A DNA stretch of 64,000 nt, taken from contig CM063114.1 in the NCBI GenBank assembly GCA_031841125.1, positions 30,449,266 through 30,513,265 on the forward strand, written 5' to 3'. Positions 43,771-56,640 of the stretch are shown here, piece after piece. The stretch comes from Acanthococcus lagerstroemiae. Its lineage: Eukaryota > Arthropoda > Insecta > Hemiptera > Eriococcidae. Position 1 is the first letter of the stretch. Each line of letters begins with the position of its first letter. The translations under genes were made by a program, and so were the position numbers. Under the pieces are notes generated by a model. That model had not been told where the DNA came from. It made no database searches and saw only the letters and a program-made list of their open reading frames with translations.

Positions 43771-44429
43771 CGTTTTCGGGTCAGACATACAAACTGTGTC
43801 CCTCAAATAAGTGAAATTATCTCGATCCGAAAAAAGGAAGGATCGAAATGAGCATTCTCTGGGTACTAATTACGAATATTGCATGAGATTTTGGATTCCG
43901 TCGCAAATAAGCCTCGAAAATTAAATTTCATTCTCTAAATGAACGAACCTGACTTGATTCAAAAATCAACTAACGTATTAAATCAAAATATGTGTTTGTG
44001 TGTCACCGACTCCGATAATGATATTAGACAATGGTTTCGGTCCCTTTTGGATTCTACGAGTAGAATCCACATTTAACATTGCAAATGGGTCAAAGAAATA
44101 TTCAATTAAAGAAAAAAAAATCGTACAAGGAATTTGATTGAGAATACTCAATACTCAATTCAATTCTTCATACAGCTCCGATTTTAGCCTGAACACCGAG
44201 AAGGAGGTAAAATTTTTTCTTGTCCAGAAACAGGAAAAGATTTTTTCCTCGACGAAAGAAACTAATTCCTTTCATCGAAAAAAGAAAAAAAGTTTTTCTT
44301 GTTTGGGAAAAGGAGGAGGAGAACATGATTTTCTTCTTTTCTTCAAAAGAGGAAAAAAAGAGGGGTTCTCGTTTTTCATAAAAGAACTGAAACAGATTTT
44401 CTATTTTATCGAATATTGAAGTTTTCTTC
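43771..44429. repeat. Diverged satellite B and purine-rich sequence
   Basis: A further anchor, TACTAATTACGAATATTGCA, at 43865. Then A/G-rich sequence (44200-44360) that gives lysine/phenylalanine-rich false frames on both strands. Confidence 0.5.
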
Positions 44430-45420
44430 AAAACTGTGGTCATAACATTCGCTTATCTTTTCCAATGTAACCAGAATTTTTCATGAATCTTGTTGAATTT
44501 TCGTATACAAATTAGGCTCATGTCTTGGTTTTGTCGAATTTTTTTGAAACTTGAGGATTTTTCAAAATATTTATAGTTGGTTTTTTATGATATTTTCAAG
44601 ATGACTACAGCTTTTTGTGGGATTTTACTCAATTTATACATATACTAGTTGATTAAAAACTCATGATATCGAATTAGGTTCAACTTTAAAATCCATCATT
44701 TTTCAAATTTCCCCCCTTTTTTTTCTTTCTTTACTACAATAACCCAAGACATTTTTCTAAAATGACCACAATGTCCGATTTATCTTGCCAAATTCTTGCC
44801 TTCGAATTGATTAAAGACGCATGATATCAAACCAGGTTCGATTTTTTAATTTTGAGATTTTGAGATTTTTTCCAAAGTTTTGATCATTATTATTTGTTTA
44901 TTTTTTCAATGTAATTACGATTTTTCATGAGTCTGACTCAAATTTCATATACGATTTGTTTGAAAACGCATAATATCTGATTTCCATTTTGTTACTTTTT
45001 CCAAATTTTGAGATTTTTTAAAAATTTATTTTTGTTATTAAATTAAATTAATTCGAATACTAAAGTTCTTTCGAAATTTTCATCCTAATCATTTTCCAAG
45101 GTGACTACGTTTTTCCCTGAATTTTGCCGATTTTTGGTATTCAAATTTATTGAAGGGTTGTATTATCAGATTAAATTCGATATTCAAACTTGTCAATATG
45201 TTCAAATTTTGATTTTAATAAAAAAAATTTTGTAATTAAGTACTCTTTGATTATTTTCCCAAGACGATTACAGTTTTCCATGAATCATAAACAATTTTCG
45301 TATAAAAGTTGCTTGAAGAGGGAAGACTCATGATATCAATTCAAATTTAATTTTAAATTTGGTAAAATTTTTTTAATTATAATTTTTACTTCCTGAATTT
45401 TCATTTTTCCAAGTGCACCT
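44430..45420. repeat. Satellite A tandem array, second locus
   Basis: The same approximately 155-bp unit as at 9831: TCATGAATCTTGTTGAATTT (about 44480), CATGATATCGAATTAGGTTC (44662), TTTCATGAGTCTGACTCAAA (about 44925), and others at about 45112 and 45273. All in plus orientation and strongly diverged. Confidence 0.7.
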
Positions 45421-48285
45421 TCAAATCGACTTTGGCACGTTAAAATAAATGGAAAGAACGAATTAATTTATTCTGTGGCGTCGAAACGGACGAACCTGGG
45501 AGGAGCGCAGAATATCATTTGTACCCCCACCCCCCGCGCCTGAAAATCGGGAAAATTAAAAAAATTATTCTGCAAGTTTTTAAAAAGGCGCCTTGAGAGA
45601 TACAATTTCCGAGATTTTCAAAGATTTATTAAATTTTTCAAGAATTTTTGCTTGTGCTATATTTCAAATCGCAATGCTTCAAATCGACGTCGATTTTGCA
45701 CCAAAAACAGGGTAAAGTCGACATTGAATTGATTGTACTTTTATCCTTCGAATCTGCACCGAAATGTTTTCATATTAATTAAGGGATTTATTTAGAGGCT
45801 AGCACTGTACTGCAAGTCAAACAGTCTAAAATTACTGACTACATATTTTAGTGCATAATTGACAGTCGTACTCACGTAGGTATATTATTGTATTATACTG
45901 TATCTCATTTTGCAAAAAAAAAAAAAAAAAAAAAGAATTCTGTAATTGGAAATTATTTCGTTGTCCCTTGAGAATCGAATTACAGAGAGTTTACTGTAAT
46001 TATAAATTAATTAATTAAAAAAAAGAAATTTTAAAAATAATTAAAATTTATTAATTTAATTTTCAAATTAGATGACGTAAGATGACTCAGATGACCGGTA
46101 GACACCCCCCCCCCCGCTATAGGGATTGTGAATTCAGTTTTTCAAGTTTGGTTAATTTTGCCTATTTAGAGTGGTCAGAATTGAATTTTTGAGGATTATG
46201 ATTTGAACGGGATGGAAAATCTGATTTGTTTTTAAAATGAGTGACCTAAATTTGGATTTGATTAGAAATCTGATTGGGTTTTCAACCTGCTTGATTTTTT
46301 GGGAGTCAATCCGAGGAACCACCGGCTGTCACACACACCCCAGGGACGTGACTTCGTGGGTCCGGGGACACGAGATCACGAGGGTCGTGATTGCTCCCTA
46401 CAGGATCCTTCATCCGGGACCGTTTGTCGATCACCAATGACTTACTTGTTTCAAGTTCTAGTGAATCTTTTCAGAAATCCGTCCATCTACTTGTGAATTC
46501 CGGGCGTTTGGGCGAAACCCGCTTGAAACTGAGCGTGCAAAAAGAATAAATTTCGTATGTTTTCCTTGACAAATTTTATGTTCTCGCATGCTTGTCCAGA
46601 AATATTTACACCTCGATGACGAATGATTGAGAAAGTTATTAGCGAATTTCTTTGATGGCTGAGGGGTAACGTGCTGTAAATAGATTTAAAAAAAAATTTA
46701 AGGTCGAACTCTGCTACCGGTTGTCTCTCTTGCAATGACCCTCTACCACCTGGTAAGTAGACAACCTACCCCGACACATTTGAAAGGGTTGAGTTATGGT
46801 CAAATTTTGAAAAGTTTTCTTTTTGAAAAAATATTTTCTTCTAGTTGTGGTAACCACAAAGAGAAAAATGGTCGGAATCGGTTCAACACATAAAATAAAT
46901 TTTAGTGCAAATTATATCAGAAAATTTTCACATTTTTTCAATTCCCCGTGAAACTTGCTCTATTCCTATTATAGGCTACTGTTTTTTTTTTAGCAATACA
47001 TAAATTTCCCAAGGTCCCTTACTTCTTGAATACTTGGCGGTCTGTAATCTCCTATTGTATGACGGTGTAGCGAGGGCTCCTTTATGCGACTAAGTAATGC
47101 TTTGGCATTTGAATTTATTAAAGGGCAGTACGATCCAATCGCTGCAACAAACAATAGAATTCAGATCTGCCTGAAACTCAGTACGGTCTGAGAAGGAAGT
47201 TTCTATTTAAATATTCTTATGTCATCTGCATATAAGAGTAGTTTGGATTTCTCTACTTCAAAAGTAACATCATTTGCAACATGCATTTTCAAAAGATCTT
47301 CACGAATCACAGAATTCTGAATCAAATGAGCAGCACTTCATTTTGCATGTTTCGCATATTTTGGCATTTACCGCATAGTTTGCACCAATTCTGCTTATTT
47401 TTCAATATTTTTTCCCAAAAGGGGGTTTTTTAATTCTTTACTCAAAAATACTAAAAATAACTCCCGATTCGAAAAAAAAAAGACTTCATGATTAATGAAT
47501 CAGCAGAGAAGATTTTAGAAAAATTATGTTCTTTTTCATGTGAGATACTCTTCCTCTTACCCACATCACGTTCATCAGTCTCATCAAGAAATTACGAATA
47601 GGAGCAGCATCTCCTGAGTACATCGCCTATTGAAGAGATGATTGGATTTCTTAGGTAGATACTTAGTTACGTCATTAAGTTTGAAATTGGATAAAAATTG
47701 TCTTAGTGTATCTAACTTAATTTTTCCTTTAAAATGATACCCATATCGTATTTGCATTTTAGAGCATTCATAGCAAATGGGGGGGGGGGAGTCATTTAAT
47801 TTCAAAGTTCGATTTTGTTAAGCACTCTGGCCGTAGAGCATAGTCACTGCAGTCTATATAATCAAATATAGCGGCGTGTGAAGTATTACTTCATAAAAAT
47901 CGTTATTTTATGGGGCTAAAACAAGTTTTTGGAAAAAAATCATAATGACCATTTCGATAGGGAATGTTATGGGGGACATTTTATGGAATAACTACTTTCC
48001 CGAAAAACACAATATTTCACGAGATAATTGCAACAAAAAAAAAAAAAAACGGCGCGACAGGACACATTTCACCCTATAGTATATGACTCACGCGGGGTAT
48101 GGGATTAGACTTTGAGTTTGTTAATAAGGACCTCTTTCACTGCAGAATCCCGCAAAACACTGTAGGAATTAATCCGAATAAGAAAACACATCCCTCCCTG
48201 GCTATAAGTTTTACTGAGAAGGCTAAAACATAAACTGAAACTAATGTCATGCCTGGTCGATCGAGGGAGAAAAAGGACAGAGAGT
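45421..48285. other. No gene recognised
   Basis: Contains an A run at 45915-45933, a C run at 46106-46117, a G run at 47779-47789 and an A run at 48033-48049. A GC-richer stretch at 46300-46440 has no recognisable domain in the frames there. Confidence 0.35.
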
Positions 48286-49340
48286 AAGAAGAAGAAGAAC
48301 GTGATTTTGACAAGATCACAAACATGAAGTGTAGAAATGTAGGCGATAAAATTTTACTCCTCGCCTTCGATCGCCCATTTTTGGGCATAGGTTTCCGTCA
48401 CCTGTTTCCATTTGCTTCGGTTCTTGGCCACCATGGGCCAATTTTGACCGAAATTTTGAACCAACTCGTCTGACCACCTTGTTAGGGGTCTCCCTCTTCT
48501 CCTCCTCCCCTCATGAGGGACCCACAATGCCAATCTTTTGTTCCATTTATAAGAGGAGTCCCTAACTATATGTCCTGCATATTTTAGTTTGAGCCTTTTA
48601 GCATGGACCCAGACCTGTTTGGCATTAGTTTTTTCCAAAATTGAACTTACTTTTATTTGAACTTTGAGTTTAACTCCTAAAATGCTACGTAGCATGGAGT
48701 TATAGGTAGATTGAATTTTACAGATTTGTTTTTTCGTGGTAGCTCATGTTTGAGCACCATATTATGTGAGGACTGGGAGAACTGAGCTTTCTAGAATACG
48801 TATTTTTGATTTTAATTTTAGATTACTTGTAAAATTTTTTTGTAATGACCAAAAAGCTTTCCACGCATTTGTTCTTAGAATTTTTAATTAGTTTTCTGTT
48901 TTGTTAGTAAATGCTACTGTTTGACCAAGATATTTGTAATCTGAGACAACTTCAATCTCCCTGCCCTCAATTTCAATTTTTTCAAAATTTGTAATATTTG
49001 TCAAAATTTTTGTTTTATTTTGGTTGATTTATAATCCCACCTTGCGGCTCTCTTTTACCAGGTCATCCACCATAGTTTTCAGCTCAGTATGGTTTCTCTC
49101 TATCAGAGCAATGTCATCTGCAAATCTAAGATTATTCAAAAATTTATAATCAAACAAGTTTCCATTTCTGTCTTTGATTTTAAAACCTTTATTCCCCCAA
49201 TTTAGCTGGCGAAATACCTGTTCCAAAACTGCATTAAAAATATTGTGGGATAAGGGGAAAAAATGGCTTGCATGATGCCACGTAGAAACTAATTGGGCAA
49301 AACGGTTTACACAAAAAGGTCGCTGCACACCCTAATATGT
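48286..49340 (-). pseudogene. Decayed RTE LINE, palm to C-terminus with tail
   Basis: The minus strand runs NLRFADDIALIERNHTEL (49029-49328), then VVSDYKYLGQTVAFTNKTEN, then ILRTNAWKAFWSLQKNF, then MLRSILGVKLK and KLKYAGHIVRDSSYKWNKRL, and ends RRRGRPLTRWSDEL with TYAQKWA (48354-48695). Stops and frame shifts separate these. The FADD catalytic pair is intact. Downstream on the minus strand lies a (TTC)n tail (48287-48300). The order and endings match the young RTE at 11562, but with a different tail repeat. Confidence 0.88.
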
Positions 49341-50989
49341 ATGCCCCTGGGAAGGTTCAAAATGGCTCCTCGTGGAGGCCTGAACTCTTAAAATAATTCC
49401 CGAGAGTTTCAACTGCATACGTTCCAATTGGTACTTTATCTTCAGAAATTGCAGGGTACCCCCTCCCGTTTTCGCAATTAGCGTCTCGACTATTGAGAAT
49501 GATAGTATCAGTTCTAACTCTTCGTATTCTAGAATATACTCAACTTACCTCTAGTGGTCAGAGCAAGCTCAAGTTACCATTTTTGGAATACGTTCATCAG
49601 GTCGTACCTACCATGCGATACACAGTCGGCCCCTCGCACGGGTTAATTTACTCCCAGAATGACACAAAACAGTCCGTAGGAAAATTATATAACCGCTTTT
49701 ATCTTTTCTTCCGAGTTACTGAAAATCATTTCACAGATTTACGATACGAAGCGACGAAGTACTTATGAAAACTAATAACGAGTCGAGGAGATGAAACAAA
49801 CATGACAGTGTTTCTTATATTCAACGGACAAGTTGAAGGCTAGGTCGTGCATTACCTCTGAAGCGGAAAGATTTGTAGTTAGTTACTAAAAAATACGAAG
49901 CAAACATCTGAACGTCGGTCTATCCGCATTGCAGCACTGACCTTCTGCCTATACAATGGTGACAAAAAGTTACTGCTGTAACTCGGCTCCGTCCTAATTT
50001 TTTTCTCTCCCAATGAGCTTTCCGTCAAGTGCTCTGATTCGCCTGCTCGTGCCCGCCGTACATCGGAATTGACTCGCCGTCTGGTCGCATCCTGAGTGAG
50101 AGCTGAAGCCGCGATTGTTCAAATATCGACGCGAACGGGTTCACGGTCGGATGAAAATCGCTATTCTTAATTTAGCCCCATTTTGAATCGATTCGGGTGC
50201 AGAGGTAATCCGGATAAGCAGGCGATTTCGCGCATCACTTGTACGATATGGGTATTGCACCCGGCCACGGCCATTCCAATATACCTTTGCACCCGTTGAT
50301 ATTCGTTTTACGCCATTAACCCATCGAAACTGAAAATTACTTTGCTATTAATTTCACGTATTAATTTTGCCGAAGCTGTTAATATACTCGGACGGGTTGG
50401 TAAAATGAACGCGGTGCCAAGCATTGTCGGGTCCCGTCTAGATCGAACAGTGTAATATTTTAATCCCTTAATTAGCGTGTTCGGAGTATGCGATGCAGGA
50501 TGCACTCCGAAACGCTTTCCAGTTTCGACGTGATGACATTACGAGAAGTTTCTAGATTTCAGACTCACTCGAAGACGAGCAAAAATTAGTCTGCTCCGGC
50601 GTGCCGAGCAAAAGTTCTAATTACAAGTTTCGCAGACTCGGAACAAACAAAAGGAGAACTGCATCCGGGTTACAGCGTCGTTCGTGTACCTAATTTCCAA
50701 ATTAGAACTGCTACGACAAGCGAACGTGTTAAATAGCTTCCCCGGTTATACGAGTCGACCATAAATCGACAAAAAATTGATTTCTTATCGTTCGTTCATC
50801 GTTTTTGAAAATCTGTGTGTAAGGAAGTAAACTAGGCTCTCAATATTAATAAAATGCCATATAGAATGAAAGACCACGTTGTATAAAAACCAATACGCGA
50901 GGGGGAGCTGAGGCTAAGCACCCCCAAGAAAAGAGATTCTCAGGGGGAAATTAAAAAAAATAACCTTCTCATAAGGTTCTACTGTCAAC
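49341..50989. other. No gene recognised; CpG-rich patch at 50040-50760
   Basis: The 50040-50760 stretch is CpG-rich with long unique sequence and no recognised repeat. No frame there has a domain. Confidence 0.35.
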
Positions 50990-51390
50990 TGAACTATCTG
51001 AAATCAGCATTATCATTATGAAAATCATAGTCGCTATCGACTGTCCTGATTTTCAATCTCCCTCTACATCTAGCGGTCCTGAGCTGCAGTGACTGCCACG
51101 GCAGTTGAACTCAGCCAGTTTCGAATGCAGTCCGTTCATCGTGTTGGCAATCTTCCTCTGCCCTCCACCCACTCACCTGGGACTATCCTGACCATGATAT
51201 TTTGCTCCAAGTTTTTGCCGCCTGTGCGCGCTATATGCCCAAAATAGCTCGAGATCCTCCTTTTACATGTCCGCCATACTGTTCATGGGATGCGCATAGA
51301 TTCACATTTCAAAGGCATCTATCTTTCATCTGTCTTCCTGTTTAAGCCTCTATGTCTACAGCATATAGATAGTCCAGGACGTTTAAATGA
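50990..51390 (-). pseudogene. LINE C-terminal fragment
   Basis: The minus strand encodes LNRKTDERYMPLKCESMRIP, then WRTCKRRISSYFGHIARTGG, then KNLEQNIMVRIVPGEWVEGR with GRLPTR and a degraded TDCIRNWLS. This matches the FGHI.R...LE..IM.G...G.R.RGRP..RW end found in many LINEs. An RTE or other clade cannot be settled from so little. Confidence 0.75.
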
Positions 51391-51791
51391 GAAATGGGGG
51401 TAAGGGAGGAAACAAGTATGGGTGTCAAGTATCAAACAAAAAAGTATAGATTAGTATCGATTAGGTGTTCAAACTTTCACATTGCCAGGCTGAGTGCTGA
51501 AATAGAATTGAATCGGTTAGGACCAAAGTCCTTCAAGGCGATAGTAGAGGGTCACAAGAGACAACTTTTAAGCCCAGTCCCGTCGGATAAAATTTTGTTG
51601 GGCCGAAGCTGGGGGGCTCAACGTTTTCGGACTTGACCCCTTCTGGTTCTGAACGATATTCTTGCAGTTTTACGGCTCGAAATTGCCCCCTCCCCTTTTG
51701 TAGCCAGACATAAAGGGGTCACATTAGTGTTGGTCCCATTCCAATCGAGCAAAATCCCTGCTTGTAATAAAAAAAGTTCTGAAGTTGTATT
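51391..51791. other. No gene recognised
   Basis: An 80-codon plus frame (51394-51636) has no recognisable domain. Confidence 0.3.
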
Positions 51792-52251
51792 CAGGCTGAC
51801 CACTCGGTCACTTTTTTCACCTTAAGTCACCTCTGGTCACTTTTTTTAAATTTGGTCACGAAAATCACTTTTTAATCAAAAAAGTCACTTTTTAGAAAAT
51901 TTTCTTTAAAAAAAAAATATAAAAAATGATCATTTTAACTATTACTTCTATCAATTTATCGAGAGAAAAAAACTGAAAAAAGTGTTTCTTCAATCTGATA
52001 TGTGATATAAGTATACAAGACAAGTGTGCGTGAGTAGAGTGTGTGATGCTGCGAGTCTGTGCGGCTTCAAATTTGTTAAACAACGTCGCATAACTAACAG
52101 CGCAACTATGCAGTGTAGCCTTTGAATGAGAATAATTTTTAGTCGAAAATATGGGAATTATGGTGATTGTTTGGTCACTTTTCGGTCACTTTTTTTGCGA
52201 AATTGGTCTCTTTTATCAACTTTTTCAGAGAAAATTTGAGTGGTCAGCCTG
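51792..52251. mobile_element. 460-bp TIR element with TGTATT flanks
   Basis: Starts CAGGCTGACCACTCGGTCAC and ends GAGTGGTCAGCCTG, an inverted repeat with subterminal GGTCACTTTTT runs on both sides. TGTATT lies directly outside each end (51786-51791, 52252-52257). No coding capacity. The CAGG-type end recalls hAT elements, but the visible duplication is 6 bp rather than 8. Confidence 0.8.
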
Positions 52252-52989
52252 TGTATTGGAAAATTGCGATTTCGTTTTTGAAAATAGCACTTTTCAGGTA
52301 TAAAAATGCAAAAAGAGGGGGTGGGCCGGAATTGTTGATTTATTTCTATTTTTTTACATTAAAATACATCATTTTCGAACAGTTTCTGGAAAAAATCAAT
52401 TTTTTGAGAAACTTTTGTGACAAAAAAAAATGAAAGAAAGCGATTTTACCAAAAAGCACTTTCTCAGTTGTTTCACGAAATTTCGACCACACCAGCAGAT
52501 CTGCGATACAACAGTACCCCATAATCCGTGAAAAAAGCAAAAACGACGAAAGTGAACTTAACCCTTTTGGGTCTAACCGATTCAATTGGTAATCCAAAGT
52601 CAACAAACAAAAAAATAATAATAATAATAAAAACTAAGGAATCAAAATTAACTACTATCTATTTTTTACTACATAAAATTAAATGTCTTGGTTTAAAACC
52701 GTTAGAATAAAATTAATGGTAAGGATTATAAACTAAAAACTAGAATACGCGAAGGAACTAATGAGAACAAATCAAAAAATTAGAAGCGCAACCAAGGAGG
52801 GGGCTAGGGGGCTATAGTCCCCCAATTCTTCGAAATTTTTTCAAAATAAATTTTGAAACGAAAAAATTGATAATACCGATGGCCTGATGCGGTTACGTTG
52901 CGTCATAGGTTCGTACAAATTTACAGCTCATAAAAATAAGTAGGTACCAAATCAAACTTTCACCACTGTTCAAGTTTTTTTTTTTTTTT
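52252..52989. other. No gene recognised
   Basis: AT-rich sequence with (AAT)n near 52613-52630. Confidence 0.35.
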
Positions 52990-53440
52990 TTAAATCTAAA
53001 TTTTTATGTCTTTGCCTTGGCACATAAACGAAAAAAACTTAATTTTTGAGCGTTACTTGGAGCATCGCGAAAAAAAACAGCTGATCGAGAACTTTGGCAC
53101 ATAAACGAAAAAAAGTGTTTCTTTTTGAACATTACTTCTGAGACAAGAATCGAAATCAAGGCTCTTCACGGTGACAATTCAGTTCAGTGGTTGACTTTTC
53201 CATGGAAATTCATTTTCCTTCCAGCCATGGGTATACTTGAGCGAGAACTGTTGCGCTCCCCCCGACAGGAAGCCAGTCCGTATGATTTTCTTCATGGTGA
53301 CAATTCAGTTCAGGGGTTGACATTTCCGTGGAAATTTCTATGAACAACATGGCTGCAGACTGTAGTCACGTCGATATTAAAATCCAGACGTGAAAATGCT
53401 TTCCCATGGTAGCAGATCCGTCTGCAGTTCAGAATAAAAT
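52990..53440 (+). repeat. Family C repeat
   Basis: The closest relative of the copy at 35405 (see there). It begins with a partial duplicate of the CACATAAACGAAAAAAA and GAGCGTTACTT module (53018-53060 and 53098-53140), and continues past the shared end to CCATGGTAGCAGATCC. Confidence 0.85.
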
Positions 53441-56400
53441 TTGAACAACAATTATGAATGGAAATTTCAAAAAGCTGTAAAATGATACCCATATTCTGAT
53501 TTTACATATTCCTAGGGAAAACTCATATTTTGCTCATATTTCGGGTAAAAAAGTCACATATCTTATGCATGGTTAGGTCATTCTACCGAAACCTTGTTAC
53601 TCTTGTCCCAGCTAGATATCTGACAATGTACAAACAATACAGTCCTCTAATACTGTACAGGCTCTCAGAGGATATCTTATTATATCTTTTTTATCAATTT
53701 GAAATATCGTGCCTCCACCCCTATTGCGGAAATTCCATTTAAATGCTCAAAAATTCCTTCATCATGGCTGTCCCTCACCATGGATTGGACCACAGAATTT
53801 TTTTTGTAACTATTATAGCTGCGTGTTTGGATAAACTGATGCGTGTGTACAGTTTTTGTGAGTACAGTGAACAAGTTGGCAATGCAGTACGTGTTTCATA
53901 CTCGATCAGAATCAGTGCAGCCATATTCGAAAACGTGTCCCTCGCTTTTTTGTCCTTCACCGTGGTCAAATTTGAACCAGTCAGAGAGAACAGACACAGA
54001 GCAAATATTTTTGAACTTAGAATAGCCAACCTGAAGTATTTTTATCAGTCAGGTGGTGTGCACATATGATTTTTTGCGAATTCTGAATGGATTGCCGCTG
54101 AATTTAAGAAAAGTGCCGGAAACAAGAGCTTTTACTAACAGAAATTCCTTAAACGTGGCGCATTGTGTGAGTGCCGCAAGCGACTCAAATTTTTGATAAT
54201 CTCAATTAAATATATGGGTACGTTCATCAGATCACACTTTATCGTTTCATCACTTTTTAAAATACCTATAGTCAAAATCGTGAGATCCAGTGAACCTTTA
54301 TCAATTTTGTGAAGATTTTTTCCCATTAACAGGAATTATGAAAGCCACGATGAAGAAATAGGATACCACTATGAAACAATTTACTAAAGTCTGGTTCTAC
54401 GAGAGACCGTAAATTTGCGAATACGAGTCAGTGCTGTCAGATTTCGTTTTGCCAAGATCTGGAGAACAGTCCAGAGAGAGAAATCCGAAAAAATCCGGAC
54501 ACAAAATGTGAAATCCAAAGGGAAGGGACCTTAGGGTGAAAAAATAAAAAAATATTTTTTCAGCTTTTCTGGCATAGAATTAAGTATAGAATGATAATCT
54601 ATGTTCAGTTTTACCAATTATTCTGAAAAAATTAATTGCCCCGAGTTTCATAAGTTGAAAAAAGTACATTACAACAATTGGAAAAAGCAATGATGAAAAA
54701 AATGCATTTAAGGTTCAATTTATTAGAAAATAATAATAAAACTATTGAAAATAAAAGGAGATTATTAATATTTTTATAGGAAATTTCATGCAGAATTCAG
54801 TTTTATTTTCAGTTTTACCAAATAATGCACCCAAAATTAAATTAACAGAGAAAGGAAATGCCCTATTAAAAATCACTCAAATATATCACACAACAAATTA
54901 CTATAGATCAAATTGAATCTCTACATTTGGGAAACTGGAAATAAATTCTTTTACTATTTTATTTTCATTTTGGAACCATGCATAAATCAATGGCCTAGAA
55001 GCATTTTCCTCCATTATATTGAATTTGAATGGGAGCTGAAAAATTACGAATGGATTCGTATCAATAATTCGATCTATAATAAACGCTATGGATTGGGGAA
55101 ATTTATTCGAAACTTTTTAGTAGATTCGTCGGATTTGTACTTTTTTTTTGTCTCTTTGTTAAGCTCACACTGAAAGCTCATAATTTTCGGGGGGGGGAGG
55201 GGGAGACGAAAAGAGAATAACCAAAAACACGCTGAAAAAATATGATTATTTTCAACTTTTAATTGAATTTTGAATTAATTACAATGGGGGGGGGGGTCCG
55301 GAAGAAATGGAAGATGCCCCTGGAAAAGTTGATTTGAATGCCAGAACCGGCCAGTTCGTGTATTAGAATCCACAAACCCACTTCATTTATTCGAATCCGA
55401 TTTGAATCACAGCAAACGTGAATCATTCTTGAATCATATTCGAATCAAAAAAATAATAATAAATAATAGTTATTCGTAAATGCTGATTCGAATCTAATTT
55501 TAGTGGATTTGTTTTTAACCTTGGCCTCTGAAAAACGAGGCTTTGAGCGGGAGGAAAACTGAGTAATTATTAAGGTAAAAAAAACGAGAAAACATTTTTC
55601 CTAGTCCAGTTTAGTGCAGTCAAAATGCAGTCAGCCGCAGAAAAATATTTCAAACTAATCAGAAGTTGAATAAAACCACAAAACGAGAAAAAACAACAAA
55701 AATCCGGATTTTTCCTAAAATTTCCGGACATATTCAGAAATTTGGACATTTTTTGCGTAAGGTTGAAAAATCCGGAGATTTACTGGAAAATCCGGACACC
55801 TGGCAACATTGATACGAGTGCGTTGATGTGCGGGTGGAAGAGTACGTGCGTATTCACAGTACACGGACGCGCGTGCGCGTAGGAACTTCTTTCTCTGGCC
55901 AACAATTCCTTCAACGTGGGCTGCCATTCCTTAAGCGTGGTCCTAATCATTTTGAGCCCCCTCTATCTCTTCCCCAAGTAAGCTGTTGGTTCAACCTCAT
56001 AAATACTCGTATTATCAAAGTTTTGGTAGAATGACCCATTTGGTTTTTTTTTTTTTTTTTGCAGCTCATGGCGTACTCTAGTGATAAGATTTTGGTAACA
56101 ATATACATGAAATCGTGTATAGATAATCCGATATAATAGGTTCCTGCTAAGCATTTTGGGCATTCCATATTAAAAATGCGGAAAAACGTCTGTATAAGAA
56201 ATTTTCATAGCTTTGAAATTAAAAATCAAAAAGCAATTGAGTTGACTACCTATTCTGACTCAATTTTGACCCAAAACCCCGAGATACATACACAAAGTAG
56301 GTAGGCGTAACTCGGTTCAAAAAATATGTTGTTATAGTCTTTAGTCTCTCGAGTCTCGACTAGTAGGTTGTGTCTCCCCACTTTTTTCGCTAATCTTTTC

Positions 56401-56484
56401 ATTTCTGAGAAGGATTTACCTTTTGTATCCTTCATTATCTGCTTTTCGTAGTTCATTCTTTGCCTTCCATTCCAATTCTTTCAT
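53441..56484. other. No gene recognised
   Basis: The largest frame (53743-54069, 108 codons, plus) has no recognisable domain and an antisense frame of similar length. G runs lie at 55188-55205 and 55285-55297. A run of T lies at 56045-56060. Confidence 0.35.
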
Positions 56485-56640
56485 TCATAAATATCGAAGC
56501 ACAGATGAACAAAGAAATCAACAAAAGAACTATAAACGCTTGGAAAAACTTTTGGATTCTCAAAACCGTTTATACATCTAAAAAATTACACCCAGAAACA
56601 AAAATCAAAATTTTAGAAACTTGTACACCCCCAGAACCTA
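56485..56640 (+). pseudogene. Short RTE LINE fragment
   Basis: Encodes NIEAQMNKEINKRTINAWKN, then FWILKTVYTSKKLHPETKIK and ILETCT. This is the region after the reverse transcriptase palm in RTE elements (compare the SRTKNGWNNYWRLKSIF region of the 11562 element). About 50 codons only. Confidence 0.7.

Noticed and set aside
43264..43806. 180-codon minus frame with repeated peptide
   Set aside because: It arises because the 139-bp tandem unit is open in one frame over part of its length. The peptide repeats with the DNA.
53743..54069. 108-codon plus frame as a possible gene
   Set aside because: No recognisable domain, with an overlapping antisense frame of similar length and no splice or poly(A) support.
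56250..56456. 68-codon minus frame next to the short RTE fragment
   Set aside because: It is on the opposite strand to the LINE piece and shows no matching LINE domain.
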